Notes: generated from the letters alone by a model not told the origin. A DNA stretch of 64,000 nt from Siphonodentalium dalli (GCA_032622095.1 CP136064.1:257529863-257593862), one strand, 5' to 3'; positions 12,085 to 23,871 are shown, counted from the stretch's first letter. Made by a program: numbers and translations.

Positions 12085-13331
12085 GAAATATGTCTATCCA
12101 AATGTAATTCGCGAACTATGAACGAATGTTGTACAAGCTCACATCTCATTCCCCAAACTATCCGTTACTTATTCATAAAAGTCATATTATGCTACACGCG
12201 AAACGGAGATAACTTTTGGGGAATCCAGAGTCCAAAACGGATCGAAATCGCCCTGTTCCAGAAAAGTCGTTCATTTTGTTTTCACTTTTTGAAAAAGGCT
12301 CCAATATTTCAACCAAAACTTTTGGACTTAGAACATTATTTTTTTCTCAGTCAAGTGAAAAGAGCTCTTCAAAATAATTCCGCTTATATATATAATATAT
12401 ATTATCTATATATACGCCAAAAATTTGTCACTCCCCTCTCTCCTTCCTCCGGCTACCCCATCCCCCGTGGGATGGAACCTACCTCCGATTCGAATACACC
12501 CGTCTTGCCGCGGACCAGTCTCAATCGTCTACCATAGAACTGATAGAACGCCCGTCGAATTCCAACAATCATTTCCAGAGTGGTATATTGGTATGAGTAC
12601 ATATCGGAGCCGTTATAAAGCAAATAACTTGGATTTTAATATAAACCCACCTATTCGTAAATTGTGTAGCCCATGGTGTGTGGTAAATTATCATTTTATC
12701 GTGTAGAGTGTGTCATGAGCTATCTGCGTGCGTGCATTTCACTTTTGTATTTTCTTTCGCATCTTCAACGCATTGCATATCATATACAACCAAACAAAAT
12801 ACAAACATTACATTAATTTGGTCAAACAAGCCTTCGTTATACGGTGTATATTTCTACTAACGTAATGACGACGTATAGCCAATTATTCCGTTTGCGATAA
12901 CAACGATAAACACATAGAAACATGCAAACATCATCAGTTTCGTAAGATCAATTTGTATATTGTTATAAACCGTAGTATACTGCTGATAGACATTCAATTC
13001 TTTCCGTGAGTATATGTCTGCCGAATTGGAAATGACTCCTTTTATACTTTCGCAAACTAAAACACCACTGATAGTTTCGTACTCCGTCATTTAAGTCTTG
13101 TCAAAAAAGCAAACGTGAAACAACCGCTCATTATTCCTACCATAAAGGAATCTACTTATAGAGAACGCTCTTTTCTGTTCGATTACGTTCAAACTATTTG
13201 TGTGTTGTTGTTAATCACTCATTATATTCTTCGGACCGAACGTTCATTAAGCGCGCTTCATGTTATATATGCGAAAACCGACCCACGTGTTTATTGTTTT
13301 ATATCCGATTCAATAACACATTTTACATTAT
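12085..13331. other. Cargo segment of A1 element, copy 1
   Basis: AT-rich, non-tandem DNA between the array and the tRNA-like repeats. It recurs almost base for base at about 47836-49080, with only scattered substitutions seen (near 12145, 12320 and 12598, for example). It holds several modest open frames, including a 77-codon minus-strand frame and a 97-codon plus-strand frame that diverge from a 24-bp gap. None resembles a family I know. It may be captured host DNA or element-specific non-coding sequence. Confidence 0.55.
12857..13090 (-). CDS. Possible 77-residue single-pass membrane peptide (unrecognised)
   Basis: The minus-strand frame starts at ATG 13090 and ends at TAG. The first 50 residues are polar (start MTEYETISGV). 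Residues 52-73 are strongly hydrophobic (FACFYVFIVVIANGIIGY), followed by a short TSSLR tail, so it could be a tail-anchored or single-pass membrane protein. The predicted product is identical in the second cargo copy (48608-48841), but the surrounding DNA is also nearly identical, so this is weak evidence of selection. A TATAAG lies about 60 bp upstream on the same strand. I do not recognise the family, and a chance frame is more likely than a gene. Confidence 0.2.
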   Translation of the reverse strand: MTEYETISGVLVCESIKGVISNSADIYSRKELNVYQQYTTVYNNIQIDLTKLMMFACFYVFIVVIANGIIGYTSSLR

Positions 13332-13410
13332 CTTTAGTTTGGTATTATTCGTATTTGATGATTAAAATACACCAAAACATGTTAAAAATAAAAAATACAA
13401 AAAGATAATT

Positions 13411-13483
13411 TGACGGGATTCGAACTCACGTCGCAATAAAACACAAACTGAAGGTTTGACGCTCTCACCTCTGGGCTACGCAC
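13411..13483 (-). pseudogene. tRNA-like sequence (decayed, anticodon position TTC)
   Basis: Read on the minus strand it has an A-box-like TAGCCCAGAGG, a CAAA/TTTG anticodon-like stem around TTC, and a B-box-like AGTTCGAATCC (10 of 11 positions match the consensus). The acceptor arms do not pair and position 33 is C instead of T. A functional tRNA is therefore unlikely. A tRNA-derived SINE head or pol III promoter relic fits better. Confidence 0.4.
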
Positions 13484-13681
13484 GGCGCTGTTAATTTATA
13501 AGAAAATATATTAGTATTAAATATATAGGCATATAACTGTGTATATTTAAACTTTATATTCAAATTGATTGAAATCGAATATAAAAAGCATCTTTACATT
13601 ATCTTTAGTTTGGTATTATTCGTATTTGATGATTAAAATACACCAAAACATGTTAAAAATAAAAAATAAAAAAAGATAATT

Positions 13682-13754
13682 TGACGGGATTCGAACTCAC
13701 GTCGCAATAAAACACAAACTGAGGGTTTGACGCTCTCACCACTGGTCTACGGAC
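13682..13754 (-). pseudogene. tRNA-like sequence (decayed, anticodon position CTC)
   Basis: Second copy in the 271-bp repeat. The A-box region reads TAGACCAGTGG, closer to the consensus than the first copy. The anticodon position is CTC instead of TTC and the B box is unchanged. Acceptor pairing is again absent. Confidence 0.4.
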
Positions 13755-13869
13755 TGCGCTGTTAATTTATAAGAAAATATATTAGTATTAAATATATAGG
13801 CATATAACTGTGTATATTTAAACTGTATATCCAAACTGATTGAAATGCGTGACTATATATATATACCCC

Positions 13870-14835
13870 TTTCCGCTATACGGGGAACAGGAAAATGCAC
13901 CTATTCTTCCCACCAAATCCAAAAGGGCTAATTAAAGAGCAAGGTAATGTAGCAGGTACATTTGGATATTCTATTCACGCCCCCCCCCCCCAAATCTTGA
14001 CCGCTATACTTCAAATTCAAACATCGAGATAATTTTTTTTGACGAGTACATCTGATAGCTAGTGTTCACGCGCATCTAGAGCGCAATTTTCTAATTTTCA
14101 GATGGAACGGTTTACTCGTGACAACGCTATATATCATAAATATGTATACTTCTGTAGTCTATCACTAGCCGATTTTTAGCCCCAAATCCAAACGGGCCGA
14201 TGTAGGAGCGAGTTTAATGCGGTGGTACATAAGCCGGTATACTGTAGGTATGACTCTAAAATTTGACCTCTCTAATATAAACGCAACCTGCTCAAGGGAG
14301 TGTTTGTGTCGGGTGGGTTCAGATTTGGAAAATTCCACCGAAGATCAAATGGGCAAAATTACTCCGAAAATCATATATTGAGATAAAAACTTTTCGATGA
14401 GTGGATGTGATAAGTAGTATATATACGCAAGATTAGTACACTTTTTAATAATTTATATTGAACGGTTTAACCCTGGTAGCGTATAACGTTGTGACGGGTG
14501 ATATATATTACTCAAATTCAAACCCTCTCTTCATGACGCAAATTCAGGGGCCTCGGTGGCTCAATCGGTTAGGGGTACAACTCCAAGCCGTTTCGCCTTC
14601 CAGCGCTGGCGATAAGGGTTCAAATCCACATGTTTCCATCGTGGACTTTGTAACTCGAAATCGTTATCTGGGAAAGTTGTCAGTTACTTGCCGATGGCCG
14701 GTGGTTTGCCGCACATGGTCGACGAGTTTATCAGCCATTGAAACTGTTAGATTAGCCGTAAGTGTGCGGATTTCCTCCACCATTAAAACTGGCAATGTCG
14801 TGATATGGCCTTAGTGGCTAAAGCGACATAAAACC

Positions 14836-14867
<32 letters not shown>

Positions 14868-14970
14868 GACGCAAATTCAAACGGACTTAGCAAGAAGCAA
14901 GGCAAATGCATGAATATGCTCACCGATATACTATATAGGTATGTCCGCTCTACTGTAAAAGTAACCTATT
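13870..14970 (+). repeat. Degenerate tandem modules of about 340 bp in the A-element 3' half
   Basis: Modules share phrases such as CCAAATCCAAACGGGC, AGGAGCGAGTTTAATG, TTTGACC(G/T)CTCTA and GAGTGGATGTGATA. They recur near 13915, 14184 and 14868, interrupted by a SINE at 14547-14863. Related modules occur at 41760-42750, 49920-50640 and 58420-59200. No coding function is apparent. The repeat is common to the 3' halves of A- and C-family elements. Confidence 0.65.
14547..14863 (+). mobile_element. tRNA-derived SINE with 16-bp target-site duplication
   Basis: The 317-bp insert starts GGGGCCTCGGTGG. It has a pol III A box (TGGCTCAATCGG, 14557-14568) and B box (GGTTCAAATCC, 14617-14627), then a middle region containing TTTCCTCCACCAT and GCGACATAAAACCCC, and ends in (AATC)n. 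It is flanked by exact 16-bp direct repeats TCATGACGCAAATTCA at 14531-14546 and 14864-14879. The paralogous cargo copy has this 16-mer once (50556-50571) with no SINE. A copy-out LINE with an (AATC)n-type tail would supply the reverse transcriptase; none is in the window. From memory the middle region resembles SINE cores common in molluscs and other invertebrates. Confidence 0.92.
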
Positions 14971-15220
14971 GTCACGATTTGACCTGTCCAAAACACTCCC
15001 CGGACAAAAGTTTTCCTAGGTATAAAATTTCGTCGAAATCCGATCGTTTTACTCGATTTGACCTTGAACTTACCATTTCGAATGTCAATGTCAGGTCGGG
15101 GTCACGACTTGACCCGCCCAAAAGACTCCCCGGACAAAAGTACCCCTAGGTATCAAATTTCGTGGAAATCCGCATGTTTTACCCGATTTGACCTTCGATT
15201 GACCATTTTGAAGGTCAGGT
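14971..15220. repeat. Two 130-bp repeats related to the Helitron at 23883-24643
   Basis: Copies of GTCACGA(T/C)TTGACC(T/C)G(T/C)CC begin at 14971 and 15101. The canonical Helitron at 23883-24643 holds one related unit (near 23954). The block probably derives from a minus-oriented Helitron now fixed inside the A-family 3' region. Confidence 0.7.
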
Positions 15221-15244
15221 CGGGACGGGATGGGATGGGATGGA
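15221..15244 (+). repeat. (GGGAT)n tract before the A-family 3' end
   Basis: Short G-rich pentamer run (GGGAC GGGAT GGGAT GGGAT GG) just upstream of the 3' terminus. Equivalent tracts sit at 50919-50942 and 59714-59725, so its position is a family-A feature. Confidence 0.85.
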
Positions 15245-15246
15245 AT

Positions 15247-15287
15247 ACCATGGAAGTATATCTGATTCCATGGAATCTGACCTCTAG
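15247..15287 (+). other. A-family 3' terminus: ACCATGGAAGTAT, hairpin, CTAG
   Basis: The subterminal motif ACCATGGAAGTAT (15247-15259) is the exact inverse of the family's 5' arm. It is followed by the palindrome GATTCCATGGAATC (15264-15277), TGACCT, and CTAG at 15284-15287, then T. Identical termini occur at 50985 and 59769. Confidence 0.85.
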
Positions 15288-18200
15288 TTATTATTATTAT
15301 TATACTGGACACTTTTGCAACCCTTATTACTCGAAAAGTACCAGGAGTAGCACACTAAAACTTGGTACGTATCTTGGGATCAAAGAGTTGTATGCCATCG
15401 TCGCATAACGAATATTGTCCGCGTTTTCCCCGAGGAGTTATCTCCCTTTATTTGAAAAAATGTCATTTTATTATCTCGGAAATTATAAGAAGCAGAGCAT
15501 CGAAAATTAGACCGTATGCACATCTCGATATGCACTACTGCCCACGGGCATAAAAACTTCGGTCCGCCCTTTCCCTGAAGAGTTACCGCCCATAGTTGGC
15601 AAACCTCTATTTTATTGTACTCTGTTGTCCTCCCGTATCATTCCAGATAACTGTATTTGGTTTTTGTAGTCGTGTTGACCGTTGTCAGCTTAGTCCGAGG
15701 AAGAAAATTTGACAGGGTTGGACATATATTTTTACACTGGGGTGGGGGCAATATTTTCGCAATTTTTTTTTATTATTGACATTCATCTATTTAAGTATGT
15801 AGATTCCCTGAACGAAAACAAACCCATACCGGAAAGGATTTTTGTAATCCGAGAAGAAATGCAAGAGTTACGGGCCCTCAAAGTTTGCAAGTGTCGGTCC
15901 CATGTGCTTGTGACCCTATCTCCTCCGAAGATGTCGAACTTTGGATGTCGTCTGATATCCCAGTGCGTGCGGTCTGAAGAGAGCACGCGATGGGCCAAAT
16001 TTTGCCAATGTCGGTTCAGTGTTGTGGGTCAGGGGAGGGGTGGTCCGGGGTACCAATTTTGTATTCTTCTCAGAATCGGATGAAACTTGGAATATAACAT
16101 CCATACCGCCAACCGATCTAGAAACTGAAAGAATTTCGAAAATCCATTGAAAAATGTCAGAGTTGTGGGCCTTCAAACAATGCAAATTTGGCCCCATATG
16201 CTTGTGATCACATCTCCTCCGAAGATGTCAAACTTTGGATGTCAACTGATACGCCAATGCGTGCGGTCTGAAGAGAGCACGCGATGAGCCAAATTTTGCC
16301 AGTGTCGGTTCAGTGTTGTGGGTCAGGAGAGGGGTGGTCCGGGGTACCAAAATTTATTTCGTCTCCGAATCATATGAAACTTGATATATAACATATACCA
16401 TACACGTTGATCATAAAACTGAAAACAGATTGTAAATCCGTTAAAAAATGGCGGAGATTTGGGCCCTCAAACTTTGAATGTGGGCCCGTATTCTTTCCAA
16501 TAAACAAAATGTTATTCGTCTCTGAATCAGACAAAATTTATAAAAAATAATCAATGTAAGTAGCTGATCACAATACTCAAAACAATTTTTAAATCCATTG
16601 GAAAATAACGGAGTTACGGGCTCTCAAAATTCGCATTTTGGGCCGGGTTTGACTATTTCCCAATCCCGTCACCCAATTTCGAGGCAGGGGTGGGGTCACT
16701 CCCAAACACTTGAGATCAACCCACACATGTTAAGGGAAAGATATAATCATCCTAATTCATATTTTCCGTCCCTTAACTGCGATTTATTGAGCTCATGATT
16801 TGCCCTATTATTATACTTCCATGGTGTAACCAAGGAAGTATATTGTTTTTCTACTGCGGCCGTTTTCTGTTTAATTGGAAATACTGAGAAACTAATGGGA
16901 GGAGGACCGCGAAATCTCTAGCGAATGTAGGCATCTAAGGTCTACTAAAAATAATGCTATCCGGATGTTGGTCCAATATATTTTGACAGAGTTATGGGCC
17001 TTTTTCGATTATTTTTCATTATTATTATTATTATTATACTGGACACTTTTGCAACCCTTATTACTCGAAAAGTACCAGGAGTAGCACACTAAAACTTGGT
17101 ACGTATCTTGGGATCAAAGAGTTGTATGCCATCGTCGCATAACGAATATTGTCCGCGTTTTCCCCGAGGAGTTATCTCCCTTTATTTGAAAAAATGTCAT
17201 TTTATTATCTCGGAAATTATAAGAAGCAGAGCATCGAAAATTAGACCGTATGCACATCTCGATATGCACTACTGCCCACGGGCATAAAAACTTCGGTCCG
17301 CCCTTTCCCTGAAGAGTTACCGCCCATAGTTGGCAAACCTCTATTTTATTGTACTCTGTTGTCCTCCCGTATCATTCCAGATAACTGTATTTGGTTTTTG
17401 TAGTCGTGTTGACCGTTGTCAGCTTAGTCCGAGGAAGAAAATTTGACAGGGTTGGACATATATTTTTACACTGGGGTGGGGGCAATATTTTCGCAATTTT
17501 TTTTTATTATTGACATTCATCTATTTAAGTATGTAGATTCCCTGAACGAAAACAAACCCATACCGGAAAGGATTTTTGTAATCCGAGAAGAAATGCAAGA
17601 GTTACGGGCCCTCAAAGTTTGCAAGTGTCGGTCCCATGTGCTTGTGACCCTATCTCCTCCGAAGATGTCGAACTTTGGATGTCGTCTGATATCCCAGTGC
17701 GTGCGGTCTGAAGAGAGCACGCGATGGGCCAAATTTTGCCAATGTCGGTTCAGTGTTGTGGGTCAGGGGAGGGGTGGTCCGGGGTACCAATTTTGTATTC
17801 TTCTCAGAATCGGATGAAACTTGGAATATAACATCCATACCGCCAACCGATCTAGAAACTGAAAGAATTTCGAAAATCCATTGAAAAATGTCAGAGTTGT
17901 GGGCCTTCAAACAATGCAAATTTGGCCCCATATGCTTGTGATCACATCTCCTCCGAAGATGTCAAACTTTGGATGTCAACTGATACGCCAATGCGTGCGG
18001 TCTGAAGAGAGCACGCGATGAGCCAAATTTTGCCAGTGTCGGTTCAGTGTTGTGGGTCAGGAGAGGGGTGGTCCGGGGTACCAAAATTTATTTCGTCTCC
18101 GAATCATATGAAACTTGATATATAACATATACCATACACGTTGATCATAAAACTGAAAACAGATTGTAAATCCGTTAAAAAATGGCGGAGATTTGGGCCC

Positions 18201-21200
18201 TCAAACTTTGAATGTGGGCCCGTATTCTTTCCAATAAACAAAATGTTATTCGTCTCTGAATCAGACAAAATTTATAAAAAATAATCAATGTAAGTAGCTG
18301 ATCACAATACTCAAAACAATTTTTAAATCCATTGGAAAATAACGGAGTTACGGGCTCTCAAAATTCGCATTTTGGGCCGGGTTTGACTATTTCCCAATCC
18401 CGTCACCCAATTTCGAGGCAGGGGTGGGGTCACTCCCAAACACTTGAGATCAACCCACACATGTTAAGGGAAAGATATAATCATCCTAATTCATATTTTC
18501 CGTCCCTTAACTGCGATTTATTGAGCTCATGATTTGCCCTATTATTATACTTCCATGGTGTAACCAAGGAAGTATATTGTTTTTCTACTGCGGCCGTTTT
18601 CTGTTTAATTGGAAATACTGAGAAACTAATGGGAGGAGGACCGCGAAATCTCTAGCGAATGTAGGCATCTAAGGTCTACTAAAAATAATGCTATCCGGAT
18701 GTTGGTCCAATATATTTTGACAGAGTTATGGGCCTTTTTCGATTATTTTTCATTATTATTATTATTATTATACTGGACACTTTTGCAACCCTTATTACTC
18801 GAAAAGTACCAGGAGTAGCACACTAAAACTTGGTACGTATCTTGGGATCAAAGAGTTGTATGCCATCGTCGCATAACGAATATTGTCCGCGTTTTCCCCG
18901 AGGAGTTATCTCCCTTTATTTGAAAAAATGTCATTTTATTATCTCGGAAATTATAAGAAGCAGAGCATCGAAAATTAGACCGTATGCACATCTCGATATG
19001 CACTACTGCCCACGGGCATAAAAACTTCGGTCCGCCCTTTCCCTGAAGAGTTACCGCCCATAGTTGGCAAACCTCTATTTTATTGTACTCTGTTGTCCTC
19101 CCGTATCATTCCAGATAACTGTATTTGGTTTTTGTAGTCGTGTTGACCGTTGTCAGCTTAGTCCGAGGAAGAAAATTTGACAGGGTTGGACATATATTTT
19201 TACACTGGGGTGGGGGCAATATTTTCGCAATTTTTTTTTATTATTGACATTCATCTATTTAAGTATGTAGATTCCCTGAACGAAAACAAACCCATACCGG
19301 AAAGGATTTTTGTAATCCGAGAAGAAATGCAAGAGTTACGGGCCCTCAAAGTTTGCAAGTGTCGGTCCCATGTGCTTGTGACCCTATCTCCTCCGAAGAT
19401 GTCGAACTTTGGATGTCGTCTGATATCCCAGTGCGTGCGGTCTGAAGAGAGCACGCGATGGGCCAAATTTTGCCAATGTCGGTTCAGTGTTGTGGGTCAG
19501 GGGAGGGGTGGTCCGGGGTACCAATTTTGTATTCTTCTCAGAATCGGATGAAACTTGGAATATAACATCCATACCGCCAACCGATCTAGAAACTGAAAGA
19601 ATTTCGAAAATCCATTGAAAAATGTCAGAGTTGTGGGCCTTCAAACAATGCAAATTTGGCCCCATATGCTTGTGATCACATCTCCTCCGAAGATGTCAAA
19701 CTTTGGATGTCAACTGATACGCCAATGCGTGCGGTCTGAAGAGAGCACGCGATGAGCCAAATTTTGCCAGTGTCGGTTCAGTGTTGTGGGTCAGGAGAGG
19801 GGTGGTCCGGGGTACCAAAATTTATTTCGTCTCCGAATCATATGAAACTTGATATATAACATATACCATACACGTTGATCATAAAACTGAAAACAGATTG
19901 TAAATCCGTTAAAAAATGGCGGAGATTTGGGCCCTCAAACTTTGAATGTGGGCCCGTATTCTTTCCAATAAACAAAATGTTATTCGTCTCTGAATCAGAC
20001 AAAATTTATAAAAAATAATCAATGTAAGTAGCTGATCACAATACTCAAAACAATTTTTAAATCCATTGGAAAATAACGGAGTTACGGGCTCTCAAAATTC
20101 GCATTTTGGGCCGGGTTTGACTATTTCCCAATCCCGTCACCCAATTTCGAGGCAGGGGTGGGGTCACTCCCAAACACTTGAGATCAACCCACACATGTTA
20201 AGGGAAGATATAATCATCCTAATTCATATTTTCCGTCCCTTAACTGCGATTTATTGAGCTCATGATTTGCCCTATTATTATACTTCCATGGTGTAACCAG
20301 GAAGTATATTGTTTTTTCTACTGCGGCCGTTTTCTGTTTAATTGGAAATACTGAGAAACTAATGGAGGAGGACCGCGAAATCTCTAGCGAATGTAGGCAT
20401 TAGACCCCGAAGCCACGACAAATAGTTTTCATGGCTGGCTCAACCGATTTTCGTGGCTGGTTAGCTAGCTAAGCCGGCTCAGTCACGACGTTCGTGGCTG
20501 ACGAAATATGGCGGCTCAGCCGGCTGAGATGTTGGCATTCAGCGTATTCTCGTTTCCGAAATGTTCCTAATTCCCTAATACCGGTTATAGATGCCGTTTC
20601 TTTAGCGTTTGTGGCGAACCTGTAGAATTCCAGACCACACGTAATCTTTTGATGTTGGGCGTTTCCATTATGGTGAAAATTCACGAAGGACTGGTATGGA
20701 TATAATATGTAGTGTCCCATCTAATCGGTATAAGTAGTTACATTTGGGACTTCTGTCGACTTCAGACTGCTACCATCACTGCCATCTTGCGATATATGCA
20801 TGCATCATTGAATGATGAACCCGATAGTAATGATATATAATATTTCAAACTATATTTGTCTATTCTTATGTGTATATATTGACAAATGCTAGCGATGTCC
20901 GAGACTGGGTGTTGTCGATATAAACAATTTAAATTTTAAACCCTTTCAATACCAAATGGATGCGCCCATTCAGTTATATGAAAGCATGCATTGGGATAGT
21001 CTATTCCACACTAAGGGGCCGGTGTTCACCGTGTTCTGATAATATAACAACCATGCCGTGTCCATGCGAGTATATGCCAATATTAGGCAATGCTGTTTAG
21101 TTCTTTGCGATTCACAGTACAGTTGTGCTTGACATTTTAGCCCATGCACACGGCTCAGCCATTTTACAATTCCGGTGGCGGAGATTTTTTAATGTGGCTG

Positions 21201-21377
21201 GCGTTAGAGATAATATGGCTGGCGGCGGCTTGTGGCCAATATGGCTGGCGGCGGCGGCTTGCGATGGCGGCTTCGGGCTCTAGTAGGCATCTAAGGTCTA
21301 CTAAAAATAATGCTATCCGGATGTTGGTCCAATATATTTTGACAGAGTTATGGGCCTTTTTCGATTATTTTTCATTA
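15288..21377 (+). repeat. A1 array, second (units of 1734 bp), first segment
   Basis: It starts in the (TTA)n tract that precedes TACTGGACAC, that is, mid-unit, directly after the CTAG of copy 1. Unit starts lie at 16811, 18545 and 20278. The 3-bp longer period reflects one extra ATT. All units share variants absent from array 1: CTTCGGTCC, CCAATGTCGG, CTCAGAATCGG, GTCAGGAGAGG, ATAAAAAATAATC, ACTGAGAAAC and TATGGGCC. The segment is interrupted by a hAT-type element (20401-21282) and stops at CATTA before the C-family insertion at 21378. Confidence 0.9.
20401..21282. mobile_element. hAT-type non-autonomous element, 882 bp, 8-bp TSD
   Basis: Exact 8-bp direct repeats GTAGGCAT flank it (20393-20400 and 21283-21290). 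Removing the element and one repeat restores the A1 unit sequence. The termini are inverted: TAGACCCCGAAGCCAC on the left and, read inward from the right, TAGAGCCCGAAGCCGC (14 of 16 match). TAG-type TIRs with an 8-bp duplication fit the hAT superfamily. The subterminal regions repeat GGCTGGC/GGCGGC motifs. No transposase frame is visible, so it depends on an autonomous partner elsewhere. Confidence 0.88.
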
Positions 21378-22624
21378 TTATACTTACATATTTTAATATG
21401 GAAGTATATTGTTATTCAATTTTTTATTTTTCACTATTATTATTATTTATTATTCTTAATATATTATGAAACCCTTATATCTCAGAAAGTTTGAAAGTTA
21501 AAGCATTGAAATTTGGTAGGTATATGCACTTTGCCAAGATGCATGGTAATGGAGCATTTAGGTTTGTGCCCTAACTTGCTTACCAGAGTTATGGCCCTTA
21601 AACCAAAATTTTGGAAAAAGTTTGTGCGCAGATTTTCTCCTGTAAGAAGTCAAGCAGCTGAATTCGGTTCTCGTAATCGTGTTAACTAAGGAAAGGGCAC
21701 GAATCGGGGAAATTTTCACCAAGGTCCGAAAACAATTTGTTGACCCGGGGAGGGGTGCAAAATTTGTCAATTTTTTTCTTGTCACCGATTCCAACCATTT
21801 TTACTGTCGGGTATCTATACGATGTACTGATGCTACTCGTGAAAGAATTTTGTAAATCGGGGTGAGAAATGACCAAGTTATAACACATCGAAAAATGTAC
21901 TAATAAAGTCCATGTGTAGAAAGTGCTTGTGTCCCGATCTTCTCCTAGACGAAGCGCAACAGCTGGATTTGCTCTATGTGAGCGTCTTAAACATAGACAG
22001 AAGACCAAACCAGGACATTTTTACAAAGGTCCGCTCAATTTTTCCTGGGCTAAGGGAGGGGCAAAATATGTCAATTTTTTTTTTGTCGCCGATTTTAACC
22101 AAAATGGTTGTGAAGTATCTGTAGGATGTACTAAGTATTATCGTGCGTGAATTTTGTGAATCGGTTGACAAATGTAGAAATGGTGGCCCTTTCCTTTTTT
22201 CAAGTTTACAGGGAAAGCACTATGAATTTATATTTCTTCAACCAATCGTGACGTGTTTGGTATCATTCGATGGGGAATTTTTAGCTCTTTTAAACGATTA
22301 TTCATTTGCTGCATTATGTCGAATGAGTCCGGAGATATTCAAAAAAGTATGAACCAGAAACATACATATTGGCCTACATAGTAAAATATCGGCGCAATAC
22401 CTCACCAAAACCCTAGTAAATATTATAGGGGCATAAAATACGAACACAATGGTGCAAATATTAGCTCGATATCTCGAAAATTGGCCGATATATGGCGACT
22501 TTTCTACCCGCGTCATCAAATTTCGAGGCATGGGTGGGGGTCACACCAGAACGTTCCAACTGAACACAGAAATGTCAATAAACCATACTATCGACATTCC
22601 AATCAATTCCGAGCGATTCCCTTA
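21378..22624 (+). repeat. C1 tandem unit 1 (1247 bp)
   Basis: It opens with the palindrome and TATTGTTATTCAA, then an (ATT)-rich leader, then modules starting AACCCTTATATCTCAGAAAG. The final stretch CAATTCCGAGCGATTCCCTTA precedes the next unit's TTATAC. Confidence 0.92.
21380..21407 (+). other. C-family 5' terminal palindrome (C1)
   Basis: 13-bp arms (ATACTTACATATT / AATATGGAAGTAT, one mismatch) around a TT centre. The palindrome is repeated at 22627. At 23874 it is split by the Helitron insertion. Confidence 0.85.
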
Positions 22625-23871
22625 TTATACTTACATATTTTAATATGGAAGTATATTGTTATTCAATTTTTTATTTTTCACTATTATTATTATTTATTAT
22701 TCTTAATATATTATGAAACCCTTATATCTCAGAAAGTTTAAAAGTTAAAGCATTGAAATTTGGTAGGTATATGCACCATGCCAAGATGCATGGTAATGGA
22801 GCATTTAGGTTTGTGCCCTAACTTGCTTACCAGAGTTATGGCCCTTAAACCAAAATTTTGGAAAAAGTTTGTGCGCAGATTTTCTCCTGTAAGAAGTCAA
22901 GCAGCTGAATTCGGTTCTCGTAATCGTGTTAACTAAGGAAAGGGCACGAATCGGGGAAATTTTCACCAAGGTCCGAAAACAATTTGTTGACCCGGGGAGG
23001 GGTGCAAAATTTGTCAATTTTTTTCTTGTCACCGATTCCAACCATTTTTACTGTCGGGTATCTATACGATGTACTGATGCTACTCGTGAAAGAATTTTGT
23101 AAATCGGGTGAGAAATGACCAAGTTATAACACATCGAAAAATGTACTAATAAAGTCCATGTGTAGAAAGTGCTTGTGTCCCGATCTTCTCCTAGACGAAG
23201 CGCAACAGCTGGATTTGCTCTATGTGAGCGTCTTAAACATAGACAGAAGACCAAACCAGGACATTTTTACAAAGGTCCGCTCAATTTTTCCTGGGCTAAG
23301 GGAGGGGCAAAATATGTCAATTTTTTTTTTTGTCGCCGATTTTAACCAAAATGGTTGTGAAGTATCTGTAGGATGTACTAAGTATTATCGTGCGTGAATT
23401 TTGTGAATCGGTTGACAAATGTAGAAATGGTGGCCCTTTCCTTTTTTCAAGTTTACAGGGAAAGCACTATGAATTTATATTTCTTCAACCAATCGTGACG
23501 TGTTTGGTATCATTCGATGGGGAATTTTTAGCTCTTTTAAACGATTATTCATTTGCTGCATTATGTCGAATGAGTCCGGAGATATTCAAAAAAGTATGAA
23601 TCAGAAACATACATATTGGCCTACATAGTAAAATATCGGCGCAATACCTCACCAAAACCCTAGTAAATATTATAGGGGCATAAAATACGAACACAATGGT
23701 GCAAATATTAGCTCGATATCTCGAAAATTGGCCGATATATGGCGACTTTTCTACCCGCGTCATCAAATTTCGAGGCATGGGTGGGGGTCACACCAGAACG
23801 TTCCAACTGAACACAGAAATGTCAATAAACCATACTATCGACATTCCAATCAATTCCGAGCGATTCCCTTA
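22625..23871 (+). repeat. C1 tandem unit 2 (1247 bp)
   Basis: Nearly identical to unit 1, with a few substitutions and single-base indels (for example GCACCATGCC instead of GCACTTTGCC near 22776). It ends in the same CGATTCCCTTA. Confidence 0.92.

Larger units (their letters stand above)
13332..13860. repeat. Two direct repeats of about 271 bp with a tRNA-like segment
   Basis: Each unit starts near TTACATTATCTTTAGTTTGG, passes a poly-A-like stretch, a tRNA-like segment read on the minus strand, and an AT-rich tail ending in GTGTATATTTAAACT. The tRNA-like segments begin 271 bp apart. The paralogous block at 49070-49880 has three units, so copy number changed after duplication. Confidence 0.85.
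4258..15287 (+). mobile_element. A1 Helitron-like element, copy 1 (about 11 kb)
   Basis: The element begins with TTATACTTCC inside an (ATT)n tract, just after the B-family CTAG at 4245. It contains about 4.5 tandem 1731-bp units, each starting with the same 5' end. Cargo runs from about 12085, followed by degenerate repeats, 130-bp repeats and a (GGGAT)n tract. The 3' end is ACCATGGAAGTAT (15247-15259), a GATTCCATGGAATC hairpin and CTAG (15284-15287), followed by T. The subterminal motif is the exact inverse of 5' ATACTTCCATGGT. No Rep/helicase frame is present, so mobilisation in trans is inferred. Confidence 0.7.

Noticed and set aside
12118-12537. 139-codon plus-strand frame in the cargo
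   Set aside because: The differences seen between the two cargo copies change amino acids (Q/R and L/R), no motif was recognised, and an overlapping second frame is also open.
13115-13408. 97-codon plus-strand frame next to the 77-codon frame
   Set aside because: It runs into the poly-A-like and tRNA-like repeat, and its second copy (48866-49189) has a different C-terminus because of a one-base indel, which argues against constraint.
13411-13483. Functional tRNA-Glu gene on the minus strand
   Set aside because: The acceptor stem does not pair, the base before the anticodon is C, and the T and D stems are imperfect. Only the promoter-like boxes survive.
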